Origin: Clitoria ternatea
Lineage: Eukaryota; Streptophyta; Magnoliopsida; Fabales; Fabaceae
Assembly (NCBI GenBank): GCA_037962975.1
Contig: CM075669.1
Coordinates: 105,230,501-105,294,500 of the forward strand
Direction: 5' to 3'
Length of the DNA stretch: 64,000 nucleotides
Shown here: positions 1-10,375 of the stretch, piece by piece
Numbering within the stretch: the stretch's first letter is position 1
How the letters are laid out: the number at the start of each line of letters is the position of its first letter
Translations under genes and position numbers: made by a program
The notes under the pieces: model-generated
The model's input: only the letters and a program-made list of their open reading frames with translations
Database searches by the model: none
Told to the model about the DNA's origin: nothing

Positions 1-2339
1 TTAAAATTATACCCGATTAGAATTTGGGTGTCGGACCAAGTATCTCCGATTGAGATGCCATTGGTCAGGGCTGTTAAGAATATTATTGGGAATCCGAATA
101 TATATTCGGAATAATTTTTGGATATAGTTTTGAGCCCGAACTGTGAGCCTGTTTGTTATAAAACGGTGAGATTTAATGAGAAGCCAAATAATGAGAATAT
201 TAACTCCCACTTCCTCTTCTCCTTTTCACGCCACTTTTCTTCTTCTTTCTATTTCCTTCTCTTCATTCTCCTTCTCCTTTCTCATTCCTCTCCACCCTTC
301 TCTCCAAAACCTACGCCATGTGGAGCCTTATTCTCCTCCACCATTTTCATTTTCATGGAAGCTTGAAGGAGAAGCTTGTGTTGGAACTCCTCCTCCTTCT
401 CCCACTCTATTTTCGTGTGGATCTCTCTCTATTGGAAGCTCATGTTGTTTCTTTGGGTGAGGTAAGTTCCTCATCACCCTTTATGAGCTTTATGCCCTAG
501 ATTTTGGGTTCTTGGTATTTGGGGGAGTATTTATGGTATACGGGTTGTTGGGAGAGCATTAAATCATGGAAACCCTAAGGTGGGGTGGCTTAAATGTGAG
601 CCTTCATGAGCATTTAAGAGGGTATTTAAGATTAAAGTTGGAAGGTGATGAGAAATAAATGGGTATTAATAAATGTTTTTGGGTTTTGATGGAAACCCTG
701 GCCCTAAGAATTTGGGGGAAATGGATATAATATGGTTTGAAAGGGTGAATGGAATGTCAATGGGTGATATTTAATGATAAGTTGTTAATTATAGTGAAGA
801 ACAATGATGAACATTGGAGATAACCCTCAATGGTAGAATAAATGGGATATGTATATTGGTTGGTAAATTGATAGGCCATAATTTGTGTCATTAGATTTGT
901 TAATTAAGGATGGCTTTAAAGAGGCAAGGATAATTTATGTTAAGCTCTAAGTGACAATGATGATGTTTGAAGGATTGATGTAATATGGGATTGCCTTATG
1001 GAATGGATGAGATGATGATGATGTTGAGTTTAGTTAGCCTTAAGATCTAGAGGATCTTGGCTTTGGGAAAGGAATTCCCGAAGCCTAATACAATTGCATA
1101 AATTGGAGTTTAACAAGTCTAGGGCTTGATGATAAGCTAGAAAATTTTTAAAAATTAGGAGGAATGCCTTGTGATGGCTTATTAATTGTATGAATGCATA
1201 TGTATATTATGTAGATCGTATTCCGGGTGATACGATGGAGCTTTTGGAGCATTGGAACCGTTTCGGCTCTTCCCTCAAGGTAGGAGAGGAGTTAACATTC
1301 AAATTGCATGAGTAAATTGATAGTGGTTATTGTATGTGATTGATACTCATGCTTGCATTGCCATGCATATATGTATTGAATTAATGAGAATGGCAAATGG
1401 TTTAATATGAGGATGATATATGAGAATATGTATTGAATATTATGAAAGCATGTACATGTTTAATTTTAATGTCGTGATTGAGAAATATGTCTGGAAATTG
1501 AATGATTATCAGGGTTGTCATGTGTAGGAATGAGACGGATGTATGGATGTGTATATATATATATATGTAATATGAGAGTGAAAGATGTGATTTAAATGTG
1601 TGATTAGTAAGTTGAGGTGAGAATTTCTGAGTAAGAATGCCTAGAACCAGTTTGATGTACCCCATATGATGTATGTGACGTGTTAGATATGATTAAATTG
1701 GCTTTGAATGTGATTTCATATGCTGAGTGGTGAGAGCTTTCATTTTCTGCGTAAGTGCTGATATTCTCGTTCAAGCGAGAAGGGATCTCGCTCAGGCGAG
1801 GATCCCCTGTATCAGTATTATAGATACTGGACTAATTTTGCCCAGGCGATGAGGTCTCCGCTCAAGCGAGCTAGAGAGGAATTGCCACTGGACCTTTTTT
1901 GCCCAAGCATGTATGAGTGGCTTGAGCGAAAGTGTGAAGTCTGATGCTGGGTTGGTGCTCACTCAAGTGAGTGACTGGTATGGTTGTGTTTAGTCTGAGT
2001 GTGATGAGTGTATGGTGAGTAAGTGGGATTCTGAACAAAATTCCCCTTGAGTGGGAACCTTAGAAAATAATTCTATGATGTACTGGATTTCCGAGTGGGC
2101 TATGCCAAGGCAGAACCTTCCGAGTGAGGGAATGGATAAAATTCCGAGTGAGAGGTCTCCCCGTGTGATATTCTGAGCAGGGGAGTTTCGAGTGGAAATT
2201 CCTGAGTTCCAGGTAACTCGTTCCGAGTTGAGCCCCTCCGTGTGTGTAATTCGGAGTGGGGATGCCACCGAGTGGGAACACATGGTGTGTTGTCCAGAAG
2301 TATTCTGGAATAACTTTACTCGTGTGAGAATGAAAAGAA

Positions 2340-2890
2340 GTCAGTTTTTGGAATGAGTTACCGAGTGGAAAACCGAATGAGAAAAGACTCGGTCTGGAGT
2401 ATTTTTCCAAGTGGGAACCCGAGGGTGATGAGTCGGTTTTGGTATGAATTACCGAGTGAGGACCAATCGAGTGATAAGTCGGTTTTAGAGAAATTACCGA
2501 GTGTAAGACTGATTGTGATGACTCGGATTTGGAATAAAGTTGTCGAGTGAAAAACTGATTGAGATGACTCGGGTTTGGAATAAATTGCCGAGTGAAGGGC
2601 CAAGTGAGAGACGAGTCGGCTTTGATTGATTTTGCCGAGTAGAAAACCAAGTAAGATGAGTCGGTGTTGAGATGAATTACCGAGTGAATGGTCAATCATG
2701 TGATGAGTCAGTTTTGGAGTAATTAGCCGAGTGACAGACTATGTGAGTGTGAGTCGGCCCTGGAATGATTTAGTTGAATGAAAAATGGGTCGGTCTATAT
2801 TGTTATGCTAAGTGAGAACCGAGTGTGAGATGATTCGGATCCGGATAAATTTTGCCGAGTGAGAACCGAATGAAAAATGGGTCGGATTTG
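2340..2890. repeat. About 46-bp degenerate tandem repeat with ccgagtg core
   Basis: The core ccgagtg, or a close variant, recurs at about 2359, 2409, 2453, 2497, 2545, 2588, 2634, 2681, 2728, 2773, 2818 and 2858. Spacing is 40-50 bp. Between cores a gagtcggttttgga-like segment is usually present. This is a diverged minisatellite inside G0. Confidence 0.75.
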
Positions 2891-3979
2891 GGGGATTCTG
2901 TCAACAGAAATCTGAGTGTTGGGTGCCTTGCTGAGCGAGTGAGCATACGCTCGGCCCTAGGAGTTATTTGTTTAGGCAAGGAGGCCTCACCCACATTAAG
3001 TTATGGGTTGCACTGGCATTGAACTATTTCGGCTTAAGCGAATTGCCTTAGCTGAGTTGCTCGCCCAAGCGAGCTGGCATGGGATTTGATTCTGGACGAT
3101 TTTCGCCCAGGCTCGCTGGCTCCGCCCAAGCGAAGCTTGCGTGTCCCGCTCAAGCGAGTTGGTTTTAGCTTGAGCGAAGCTCCTCCTCTTACTTTCTATT
3201 TTTTTCGTTCTGTTTCCCTCTGTCTCGCCCATGTGTAGTGTTTAGCACTCACTCCAGCGAGTGGGGACTCCGCTTGAGCGAGTGACTCCCCTGATGGAAT
3301 ATTTCCCCTTCTTTTCTCGGTTTTTATGGAATTGGGTCTTCTTCCCCTTATCCTGTGTGATACCCGAGGGAATGTATGGAGTTATAATTATGCCCATAAC
3401 TTATTTAGGTGGTGATGGATAAAGATTGAGACATTAAGAAAATTTGTTTATACCCATAATATATATAATAGGGAACCTGAATTCTTAACCACCCAGAATG
3501 AAAATGTGTGAGAACAATGTCAAGGATCTGACGTGGATTTATGTGATTATACTTTTGAGCGATTATGAACCCTTCATAGGATTGATTGAATCATATGGTG
3601 TACGCTAATAACCGAATAAATCGGAGATGACAATTATGATAGGTTGAAAACCACTAAATGAATTTGTTGGGCATAAGTGTGATTGCCAAATATGTGAATG
3701 ATGAATATGCCTCGAATAATTTTATGTGTGGATTAACATTATGATACTTGCTATGCCCCTTGATATCCATGTGTGGATTATTATGAATGATGGTTGTGGC
3801 CATTGGATGCCAATTATTTGAATGATGTGCCTTGAAGGGCTTTAAAAATGATTATGTATGATTATTGAAATGCCAAATTAAAATACCCCTAATTGAGAGG
3901 GTGAGATATCCTTGCGAGGTTGTTGTTGAGCATATGCATTATTGCATTGCATTCATGGCATGGCATAGCATTGATACTT

Positions 3980-4420
3980 TGTGGTTGCGATCACAGTGAT
4001 GAAAGATCCTGCGGGATTCTATGAAGGGAGTACCCCTTGCGAGGCGGGAAACCAATGTGATGATGATATGATATTGTGTCGGTGGTTGCGATCACCTGGT
4101 TGTGAAATGTGAAAGGCCTTGCGGGGACCATTGTATGATGATGAGCCAGTGGTTGCGATCACTTGGTATTTTATATGATAAAGGGCTTGCGAGCACCTAT
4201 GATGCCCATGGTTACGATCATGAGGCAGGAGTACCCCTTGTGAGGAGGGAAACCTATGTGAATTGTTGAACGTGGTTGTGATCACGAGAAAGCTCCTTGC
4301 GAGGCTGCTATAGGGAGTACCCCTTGCGAGGTGGGAAACCAATGATTATGAATGATTGATTATGGTGGTGATGATGGGATGACCACGACTGATGAGAAAC
4401 CCCTTGCGAGGAGGTATTTG
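3980..4420. repeat. Irregular repeat of ggttgcgatcac / ccttgcgag
   Basis: The box ggttgcgatcac or a near variant recurs at about 3983, 4083, 4152, 4209 and 4271. Each copy is followed within tens of bases by ccttgcgag or gtaccccttgcgagg. Spacing is about 57-100 bp, so it is repetitive but not a strict tandem array. Function unknown. Confidence 0.55.
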
Positions 4421-4613
4421 AGTGAAATCTTAATGAATTAATGATGGTAATGATTATGAATGCCCTTGTTGATAAGTGGTAAAGTGATGGTGTTTTGATT
4501 GTGTATATGTTGTGCTTATTTATGATATGAATTACGATTCATGAGGCTTGTATGCCTATTGTGATAATGAGATAATGAATGAATGATAATTTGATGTTTT
4601 GATAGCAAAGCAC

Positions 4614-4618
4614 ACATG
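4614..4618. repeat. CopA target-site duplication, left (acatg)
   Basis: acatg directly precedes the LTR start tgttaacc at 4619 and matches 32485-32489 exactly. Confidence 0.9.
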
Positions 4619-5104
4619 TGTTAACCAAGTGGCCTCAACTACTCAAGAGGGGGGGTGAATTGAGTATTAAAAATTTTTGTTGAAATGCTTGTGAAATTGG
4701 TTCTTTGACAAATATATGTAGAGAAGATGATAAACTTAATCTTAAGTGAGAATAATAAAGAAGTTTGAATAACAAAGTTATTAAGCGTAAAAAATTAAGT
4801 AAGCAATTTAAATGCACAAATTTAAATAGATTAGGGAAGAGAAGATTTGCAAACCGATATATATGAGTTCCACCACACTGGTGTACGTCTCGCCTCCAAG
4901 TAACCCACTTAGAGGATTTCCACTATTGAGAATTTGAGATACACGCCTTGAGCAATTACAGTCTCTTAGTGTCCCACACTCAAGAACTTAATCCTCACAA
5001 GCTAAAGGGCAACCCACCCAATCTCACAATCTCTCAATTACAAGGTTGAATCCCAACCCAACAAGTATCTCAGATTTTGTGTATGTGATTTTACAAGTGT
5101 GACT
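4619..5104 (-). repeat. CopA 3' LTR, outer segment
   Basis: Matches 30897 onward of the 5' LTR with a few substitutions. It begins tgttaaccaagtggcc and stops at the G1 insertion, resuming at 15338. In element orientation this is the downstream end of the LTR. Confidence 0.92.
5100..5104. repeat. G1 target-site duplication, left (tgact)
   Basis: tgact precedes the LTR start at 5105. The same five bases follow the right LTR at 15338-15342, and the uninterrupted CopA 5' LTR has a single copy (about 31379). Confidence 0.92.
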
Positions 5105-5313
5105 TGTAACATCCCAGTTTTGAAATTAAATGCTGAATGAAGAATAAACCATTAAGACTTGATTCCAACTAGAAAATAACTGTTAATTGTATTTAACTAA
5201 GTAGATTTAAGCCATTAAAATATGAAAATGGTGATGGTCAGGGGATGGGGTGGAGTGCACGTGACTGCTGGGCACGCACTCTCCCATCCCACTCTTCTCT
5301 TACTGTGCGCATG

Positions 5314-5330
5314 TATATATATATATAAAA
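5314..5330 (+). promoter_or_regulatory. G1 5' LTR TATA box
   Basis: The run tatatatatatataaaa lies just upstream of a CT-rich leader, the usual place for an LTR core promoter. An identical copy lies in the 3' LTR at about 12799-12815. Confidence 0.6.
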
Positions 5331-5600
5331 CGTGAGCCTTTGGGAGGAACGCACTTACTCTTTCTTTAGACCCTCTCCTCCGTCACTTCATCCTCTACTT
5401 CCTCTCTTCGTCTCCATCTTTCTTCTTCTTCCATCTTACTCTTCGCTCCTGGAGATCTTGGTTCCAGTACTGGAGAACGGACCACACTTCATCCCAGAAT
5501 CAGGCGCAGGATACGACAAAGCCAAGGAAGACCGAACGAACCAGGAGAAAGACATCGGACCCAACGACAAGAACGGAAAAGGTTTCTGAGGTTCTTCTAA

Positions 5601-5622
5601 AGGTAGGGGGCGCTTGCATGTC
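5601..5622 (+). promoter_or_regulatory. Candidate splice donor after G1 LTR leader
   Basis: AG|GTAGGG at 5601-5608 follows the CT-rich leader. The flanking block aggtagggggcgcttgcat is nearly identical in the LTRs of the different element G2 (reverse strand of about 52862-52880 and 60298-60316). A matching acceptor-like tttcag|g ends at 8129, eight bases before the gag ATG. Splicing here is inference. Confidence 0.4.
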
Positions 5623-7854
5623 GAATGCATGGTCTAAGAACGGTACCGGATGAACGTACTACTGAGTGTGGGTGTGTGTGTGCATGTATTTATAATCATT
5701 AAAAACTGATGCTGTGCATGTGTGCATGTATTCATAATTATTAAAACTGATGCATGATTTAAGATTCTGAAAGTGATCTTCATGGCGATGGTGTAGCCTG
5801 TTAGTGGATGATAATGATGGATGATATGCATGGATCTATTTTCTTGTCACTATGAAAAATATGTATGTGCATGCTCTTAATTGGATTGCTCAATGTTGTT
5901 AGTCTGATGACCGATTTGTAACATGCGCTGGTGTGATTGACTGAATGATTACGAGTAGTGTGGGAAATCCGTTCTTGCTTAATGACTACGGCGAAGGTGT
6001 TCGTGGCGCGATGATGTGTAATAATGAATGTGTTAGTTGCATGAGTGAGAGTGGGGCGACCCATGGGAGGTCAAGAACCCCAAGGGAAACGACTTCCAGT
6101 TACCAACCCTGGCTAGATCCCAATAGTGCTCGTGGTAGCCGTTGGAGCTAGAGAAGAGAGTCTCGAGACGCCGTGGGGAGGCCGGTGCCACCTGGTAAGA
6201 GCTGAGGGACGAGGGGCCAGAAGAAAAGGGGACCGTAACTGAGAGTCTTTACCCGAGTCGGATCCGCAGGCATGCATATAGAAATAAGGCTGATTGTGGT
6301 GGTGTATAAATCTATGTATGTATATGTGTATAATTTTGAATGCATGAATATATATTTGGATGTGGAATAAACTCTGTGTATTATGTGTGTCATGAATGTT
6401 GTTTGAACTGTATGAACTTGGTTACTTGAGAAAGGTTGAATGATAGCAGGAGCGTGTACTGACGCTGATACCGAGTCTGTGAGTATCATTTTACATGTAA
6501 AAGCTCACCCCTGCAGTGGCCATTTTCAGTGAATGTCTCTCGTGAGGAGGATCAGAAGCAGAGCTGGAACGCTGGGCGGAGTGCTGATGCATTTGGAAGG
6601 CTTAACTAAGGCGTTGTTAGATTGAGCCCTAACTGGTTCATACCGGATGTTAATGTTTTGGGGATGAATAGAACTTTATGGACAAGAAGAAGTCCGATTT
6701 TGTGTTGTAAATATTAACATACACTCTTATGTATATATGGATGTATGGTTTTGTGTGTGTGATGCTATGTGCTGCCTTGTTTCATAATTGTGCTTTAATG
6801 GAAATGCAGGGACAGTATGATTGAGCAGGTTATAGCCAAGTCTGAGTGAATTGAGAACTGCCTTAGGGAAAACTTATGTCGGATACGTAGGGCGGAGTCG
6901 TACCCCGCCCGAAGTATGGGAGCGATTCGCCCAAGCGTGAGGATCCACGCTGGAGCGATATAGTTGTTAGAATGAGACCCCGGTGTTGACCCCTGATTTG
7001 GGAGTTGTGGTTGAGTCCGCCCAGGCGTTGTCATAATTAGTTAAGTTGGGCGGAATAGGTTCAGACTCCTCCTTTCTCCACAACCTACTATCGCATTTGT
7101 ACCCTGTAACTTCCCGTTTTTCTGAGTGAAGTGCGAGTGTGAGGATTTACCTGGTGAACCCTTGTCCATACCCGATGGAGAAAATTACCTTGTAGTCGTG
7201 TTAAAGAGGCGTTGTGCAGATTTCGTTTAGACGGTGTCATACCTCGCCCAAGTAACTAGGATAGTTCACCCAAACGCGTAGATTTATGCTGAAGCAAGTA
7301 GATATCAACTCGAGATCCCGCCTACGTACCTTCTTTCTCCGTTGTCGCATTATTCCGTCTCGCTGGGCGGTATTGAACATCGTCTGAGTAAGTGAATGTT
7401 ACGATGTAGTTCGCCCAGGATAAATATACCCCGCCTAGCCAGGTAGGATGATTCGAACTCCGCCCTTCCACCGAATGCTACGCGTGTGAATGTATTAACA
7501 CCTTCCCTTTATCTATTTCCTCCTATTGAGTGACCAGTGTTACTCGAAGGGAAGCCTCCTTGTGAAATATCCTCTATCCGCTGCTGCTTTACCATACTCC
7601 GCCTGGACGGTATCGGACCCCGTCTAAGCGAACAAACGGTGTTGTGCAATCCGCCCTAGTGCCGGTGTGTTACGATAAACCCTTCGAGCCGGCCTCAGTT
7701 TTAGCTCCTCTGTAGGTTGTTATATGCGCGTGAATGCTCCTCGTTTTTCCCCCTTGCCTGCTTCCTTCTATATCAAATGTTACGTGACTGCTTTTGTGGA
7801 AAATTTTCTCACATTTTTGGAATTATTAGTTGCAAGTAATAAGGTGTTACATTT

Positions 7855-7875
7855 TGGTATCAGAGCGGACCGAAA
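7855..7875 (+). other. G1 primer binding site (tRNA-Met type)
   Basis: tggtatcagagcggacc begins three bases after the LTR end at 7851. tggtatcagagc is the usual plant initiator tRNA-Met complement. Confidence 0.85.
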
Positions 7876-8137
7876 GGTCCAAGGCCAAAGTATGCTTACC
7901 AAGTGTAAGCGGTGGTGTGTGTGTCTTTTTGATTGAATGGTTGAAATTGTTCTGATGCTAGTTGAACTTGATTGATGATTGACTTGAGGACAAGGGGTTG
8001 TTTTCCCCTGGTCCGATTGTGTGTATGACCTAGGCGAATGATATAATGTGCTAAGCTATTAATTGTTGGACTAATAACTAGATCGGTAGTAAGTGGCTCC
8101 GTATACTTATCCTTAAATGTCAATTTCAGGATAAGGA
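7867..8137 (+). other. G1 untranslated leader between primer site and gag
   Basis: Non-coding leader of about 270 bases. It ends with an acceptor-like caatttcag at 8121-8129 and the gag start at 8138. No other feature seen. Confidence 0.6.
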
Positions 8138-10366
8138 ATGGCGCATCGTCAAAGTATGGAGGCTATAGCCACAGCATTCCAACGCTTTGCGGATGTATTT
8201 GAGAGGCAAGGCCAGACTCAACCTGAGGATGGCCATGTGCTGGACCGCTTCCTGAAGAGGAAGCCGAGTGAATTCTTAGGAGGACGGAACCCTGAGGCGG
8301 CGTTCAAGTGGACTCAGGAATTAGAAAGAATTTTTAGGGGTCTTCGCTGTACCGAAGCCCAGAAGGTGGAGTGCGCAGTGTATATGCTGCGAGATGAAGC
8401 GGAGAATTGGTGGAAAATAGCCAGAAGCCGATTCCCCGAAGATGATAATCAACTGACGTGGAATGATTTCAAGGCTTGCTTCTTAGACAAATACTTTCCC
8501 GACACAGTGAGGAGTCGGAAAGAGCTGGAGTTTATAGAGTTAAAACAGGGCTCCATGACTGTGGAGGAATACGCGACCAGATTTGAGGAATTGTGCCTAT
8601 TCTATCTGCCCTTCCAGCAGCCAGGAACGGAGAACTCCAAGTGTCTTAAGTTTGAGAACGGATTGAGATCAGATATCAAGAGGGCCTGCAGATACCATGA
8701 AATCCGGAGTTTCCCTGCCTTAGTGAACAAGTGTCGAATATTCGAAGAGGATGACAGGGCCCATTCGGGCCAGTGCAGCAGAGCTAACCAGCACCTGAGG
8801 CCTCAGCAATCACGTTTCAAGAGGCCAGGGAACGTGAGGAGGAATGAACCCTTCACCAGATATCAGAACCATAACGACCGAGGGAGACAAATGAGTGGGC
8901 GACCAAGGTATGGCGGATGCTTTAAATGCGGCGGTGACCACTTTGCTAAGGATTGCAATGATACAAATGTTAAATGCTACCACTGCGGAGAGAAAGGACA
9001 CGTTCGTCCTGACTGCCCCCAACTCCGCCAGGCAAACACCAATGTACGTCAAGGAGGATTTCAAGATAGAACCCGAGTGAATGATAACCAACGTCCTGGT
9101 GGCAGAGGCAACGGAGCCAGAAGAGACGGGATGCGAGGGAGGAACACCGGCCCAACAGCGACAGGAAGGATCTACACCATCAATGCAGAGGATGTTGCAC
9201 CAGCAAACGATCTAGTACAATGTAAGTGCTCACTTGGAATGAATAAGCTTAATGTTGTTTTCGATTCGGGAGCTACCCATTCTTTTGTAGCTGATGAGTG
9301 CGTGGAACGGTTGAAGTTACCAACTGTGTCTATGAACCGGACTTTGGAAGTGGCCAGCCCTACTGGCCCTAGTGTGTTCACATCGTCAATATGCAAAAAT
9401 GTAGCATTTGAGTTGTATGATCGGAGTTTCACCTTCGATCTGATTTGCATGCCCTTAAAGGGTCTTGATATTGTGCTTGGAATAGATTGGCTTTCAGCCA
9501 ATAAGGTATTAGTAGATTGTAGAAACCGAGAGATAGTTTTCCCAAAACAACCCACTGAAGATGGCACGGCACTAGGTATAACCCAACTATTTATGATGCT
9601 TTGTCTAACCAAAGATGAGAGTGAGACCCTAGTGAACGAAATTCCGGTTGTCTGCGAATTCCCAGAAGTGTTCCCAGAAGACGTTCCGAGTGTGCCTCCC
9701 AATAGAGAAGTTGAATTCTCTATAGACTTGATCCCTGGAGCCGAACCGGTCTCCAGTGCACCCTACAGAATGTCCTCAACTGAATTGGCAGAGTTGAAGA
9801 AACAAGTGGATGAGTTACTTGAGAAGCAGTTCATTAGACCAAGCGTGTCACCATGGGGCGCACCTGTGCTACTTGTTAAGAAGAAGGATGGCAGCATGAG
9901 ACTTTGTATAGATTATCGACAGCTTAACAAGCTCACAATCAAGAATCGATACCCACTGGCTAGAATTGATGATTTAATTGACCAGCTGCGTGGAGCCTCA
10001 GTATTCTCGAAAATCGACTTACGATCGGGATATCACCAAATCCGAGTGAAGGACTCGGACATTCCTAAAACTGCCTTTAGGACTCGGTATGGTCACTACG
10101 AGTATGTAGTGATGCCGTTCGGTGTGACAAACGCCCCTGCTGTTTTCATGAATTACATGAACAGCATATTCCACTCCTTCTTAGATCGGTTTGTTGTTGT
10201 CTTCATCGATGATATTCTAGTTTATTCTAAGACATCTGAGGAGCATGAAGGACATCTCAGAACGGTACTCCAAGTGTTGAAGGAGAAACAATTGTTTGCA
10301 AAGCTTTCGAAGTGCGAATTCTGGATGGATGAGATCCACTTCCTCGGGCATGTGATCTCCGAGTGA
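8138..10366 (+). CDS. G1 gag-protease-RT part of polyprotein, ends at in-frame TGA
   Basis: Encodes 742 residues of a Ty3/gypsy polyprotein. The N-terminal half is a retrotransposon gag domain with the WW-containing core typical of plant gypsy gag (residues about 35-200). Two zinc knuckles follow: CFKCGGDHFAKDC near residue 261, with a shortened C-X2-C-X3-H-X4-C spacing, and CYHCGEKGHVRPDC near 280. The aspartic protease motif is FDSGATHSF near residue 375. Reverse transcriptase runs from about 540, with MPFGVTNAP and the catalytic FIDDIL near 690. The frame stops at a TGA (10364-10366) right after the FLGHVIS motif of the RT, and the same frame continues downstream. ATG 8138 was chosen because it starts the gag homology and follows an acceptor-like site. 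The copy may be inactive unless the TGA is read through. Confidence 0.92.
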   Translation: MAHRQSMEAIATAFQRFADVFERQGQTQPEDGHVLDRFLKRKPSEFLGGRNPEAAFKWTQELERIFRGLRCTEAQKVECAVYMLRDEAENWWKIARSRFPEDDNQLTWNDFKACFLDKYFPDTVRSRKELEFIELKQGSMTVEEYATRFEELCLFYLPFQQPGTENSKCLKFENGLRSDIKRACRYHEIRSFPALVNKCRIFEEDDRAHSGQCSRANQHLRPQQSRFKRPGNVRRNEPFTRYQNHNDRGRQMSGRPRYGGCFKCGGDHFAKDCNDTNVKCYHCGEKGHVRPDCPQLRQANTNVRQGGFQDRTRVNDNQRPGGRGNGARRDGMRGRNTGPTATGRIYTINAEDVAPANDLVQCKCSLGMNKLNVVFDSGATHSFVADECVERLKLPTVSMNRTLEVASPTGPSVFTSSICKNVAFELYDRSFTFDLICMPLKGLDIVLGIDWLSANKVLVDCRNREIVFPKQPTEDGTALGITQLFMMLCLTKDESETLVNEIPVVCEFPEVFPEDVPSVPPNREVEFSIDLIPGAEPVSSAPYRMSSTELAELKKQVDELLEKQFIRPSVSPWGAPVLLVKKKDGSMRLCIDYRQLNKLTIKNRYPLARIDDLIDQLRGASVFSKIDLRSGYHQIRVKDSDIPKTAFRTRYGHYEYVVMPFGVTNAPAVFMNYMNSIFHSFLDRFVVVFIDDILVYSKTSEEHEGHLRTVLQVLKEKQLFAKLSKCEFWMDEIHFLGHVISE

Positions 10367-10375
10367 GGCGTCTCG

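Larger units (their letters stand above)
1..4618. other. Non-coding left part of G0
   Basis: No convincing gene. The stretch holds a CT-rich block near 190-480, AT-rich sequence to about 1740, and a region of repeated aagcgag and ccgagtg motifs (1740-3300) that includes a regular array of about 46-bp units (2340-2890). A second, looser repeat built on ccttgcgag and ggttgcgatcac lies at 3980-4420. Short open frames here follow repeat periodicity and show no known domain. Confidence 0.6.
5105..7851 (+). repeat. G1 5' LTR
   Basis: 2747 bp, tgtaacatccc to ggtgttaca. It contains a long TATA stretch (5314-5330), a CT-rich leader (about 5350-5450), a splice-donor-like aggtaggggg at 5601, an aagctcacccctgcag box near 6501 and several gcccaagcg or gcccaggcg motifs after 6900. 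Small frames in it (for example 5332-5589) are duplicated in the 3' LTR only because the LTR is duplicated. Confidence 0.95.

Noticed and set aside
2060..2695. 211-residue frame on the minus strand
   Set aside because: Follows the ccgagtg repeat array; low-complexity repeats without stops produce long frames by chance.
5332..5589. 85-residue protein, duplicated at 12818-13075
   Set aside because: Lies in the G1 LTR leader. It is duplicated only because the LTR is, and CT-rich DNA gives the Ser/Pro/Leu composition.
7855..7875. tRNA-Met gene fragment
   Set aside because: Only the primer-site complement is present, with no cloverleaf around it.
9172..9702. 176-residue antisense frame
   Set aside because: Shadow on the strand opposite G1 gag-protease, with no domain of its own.
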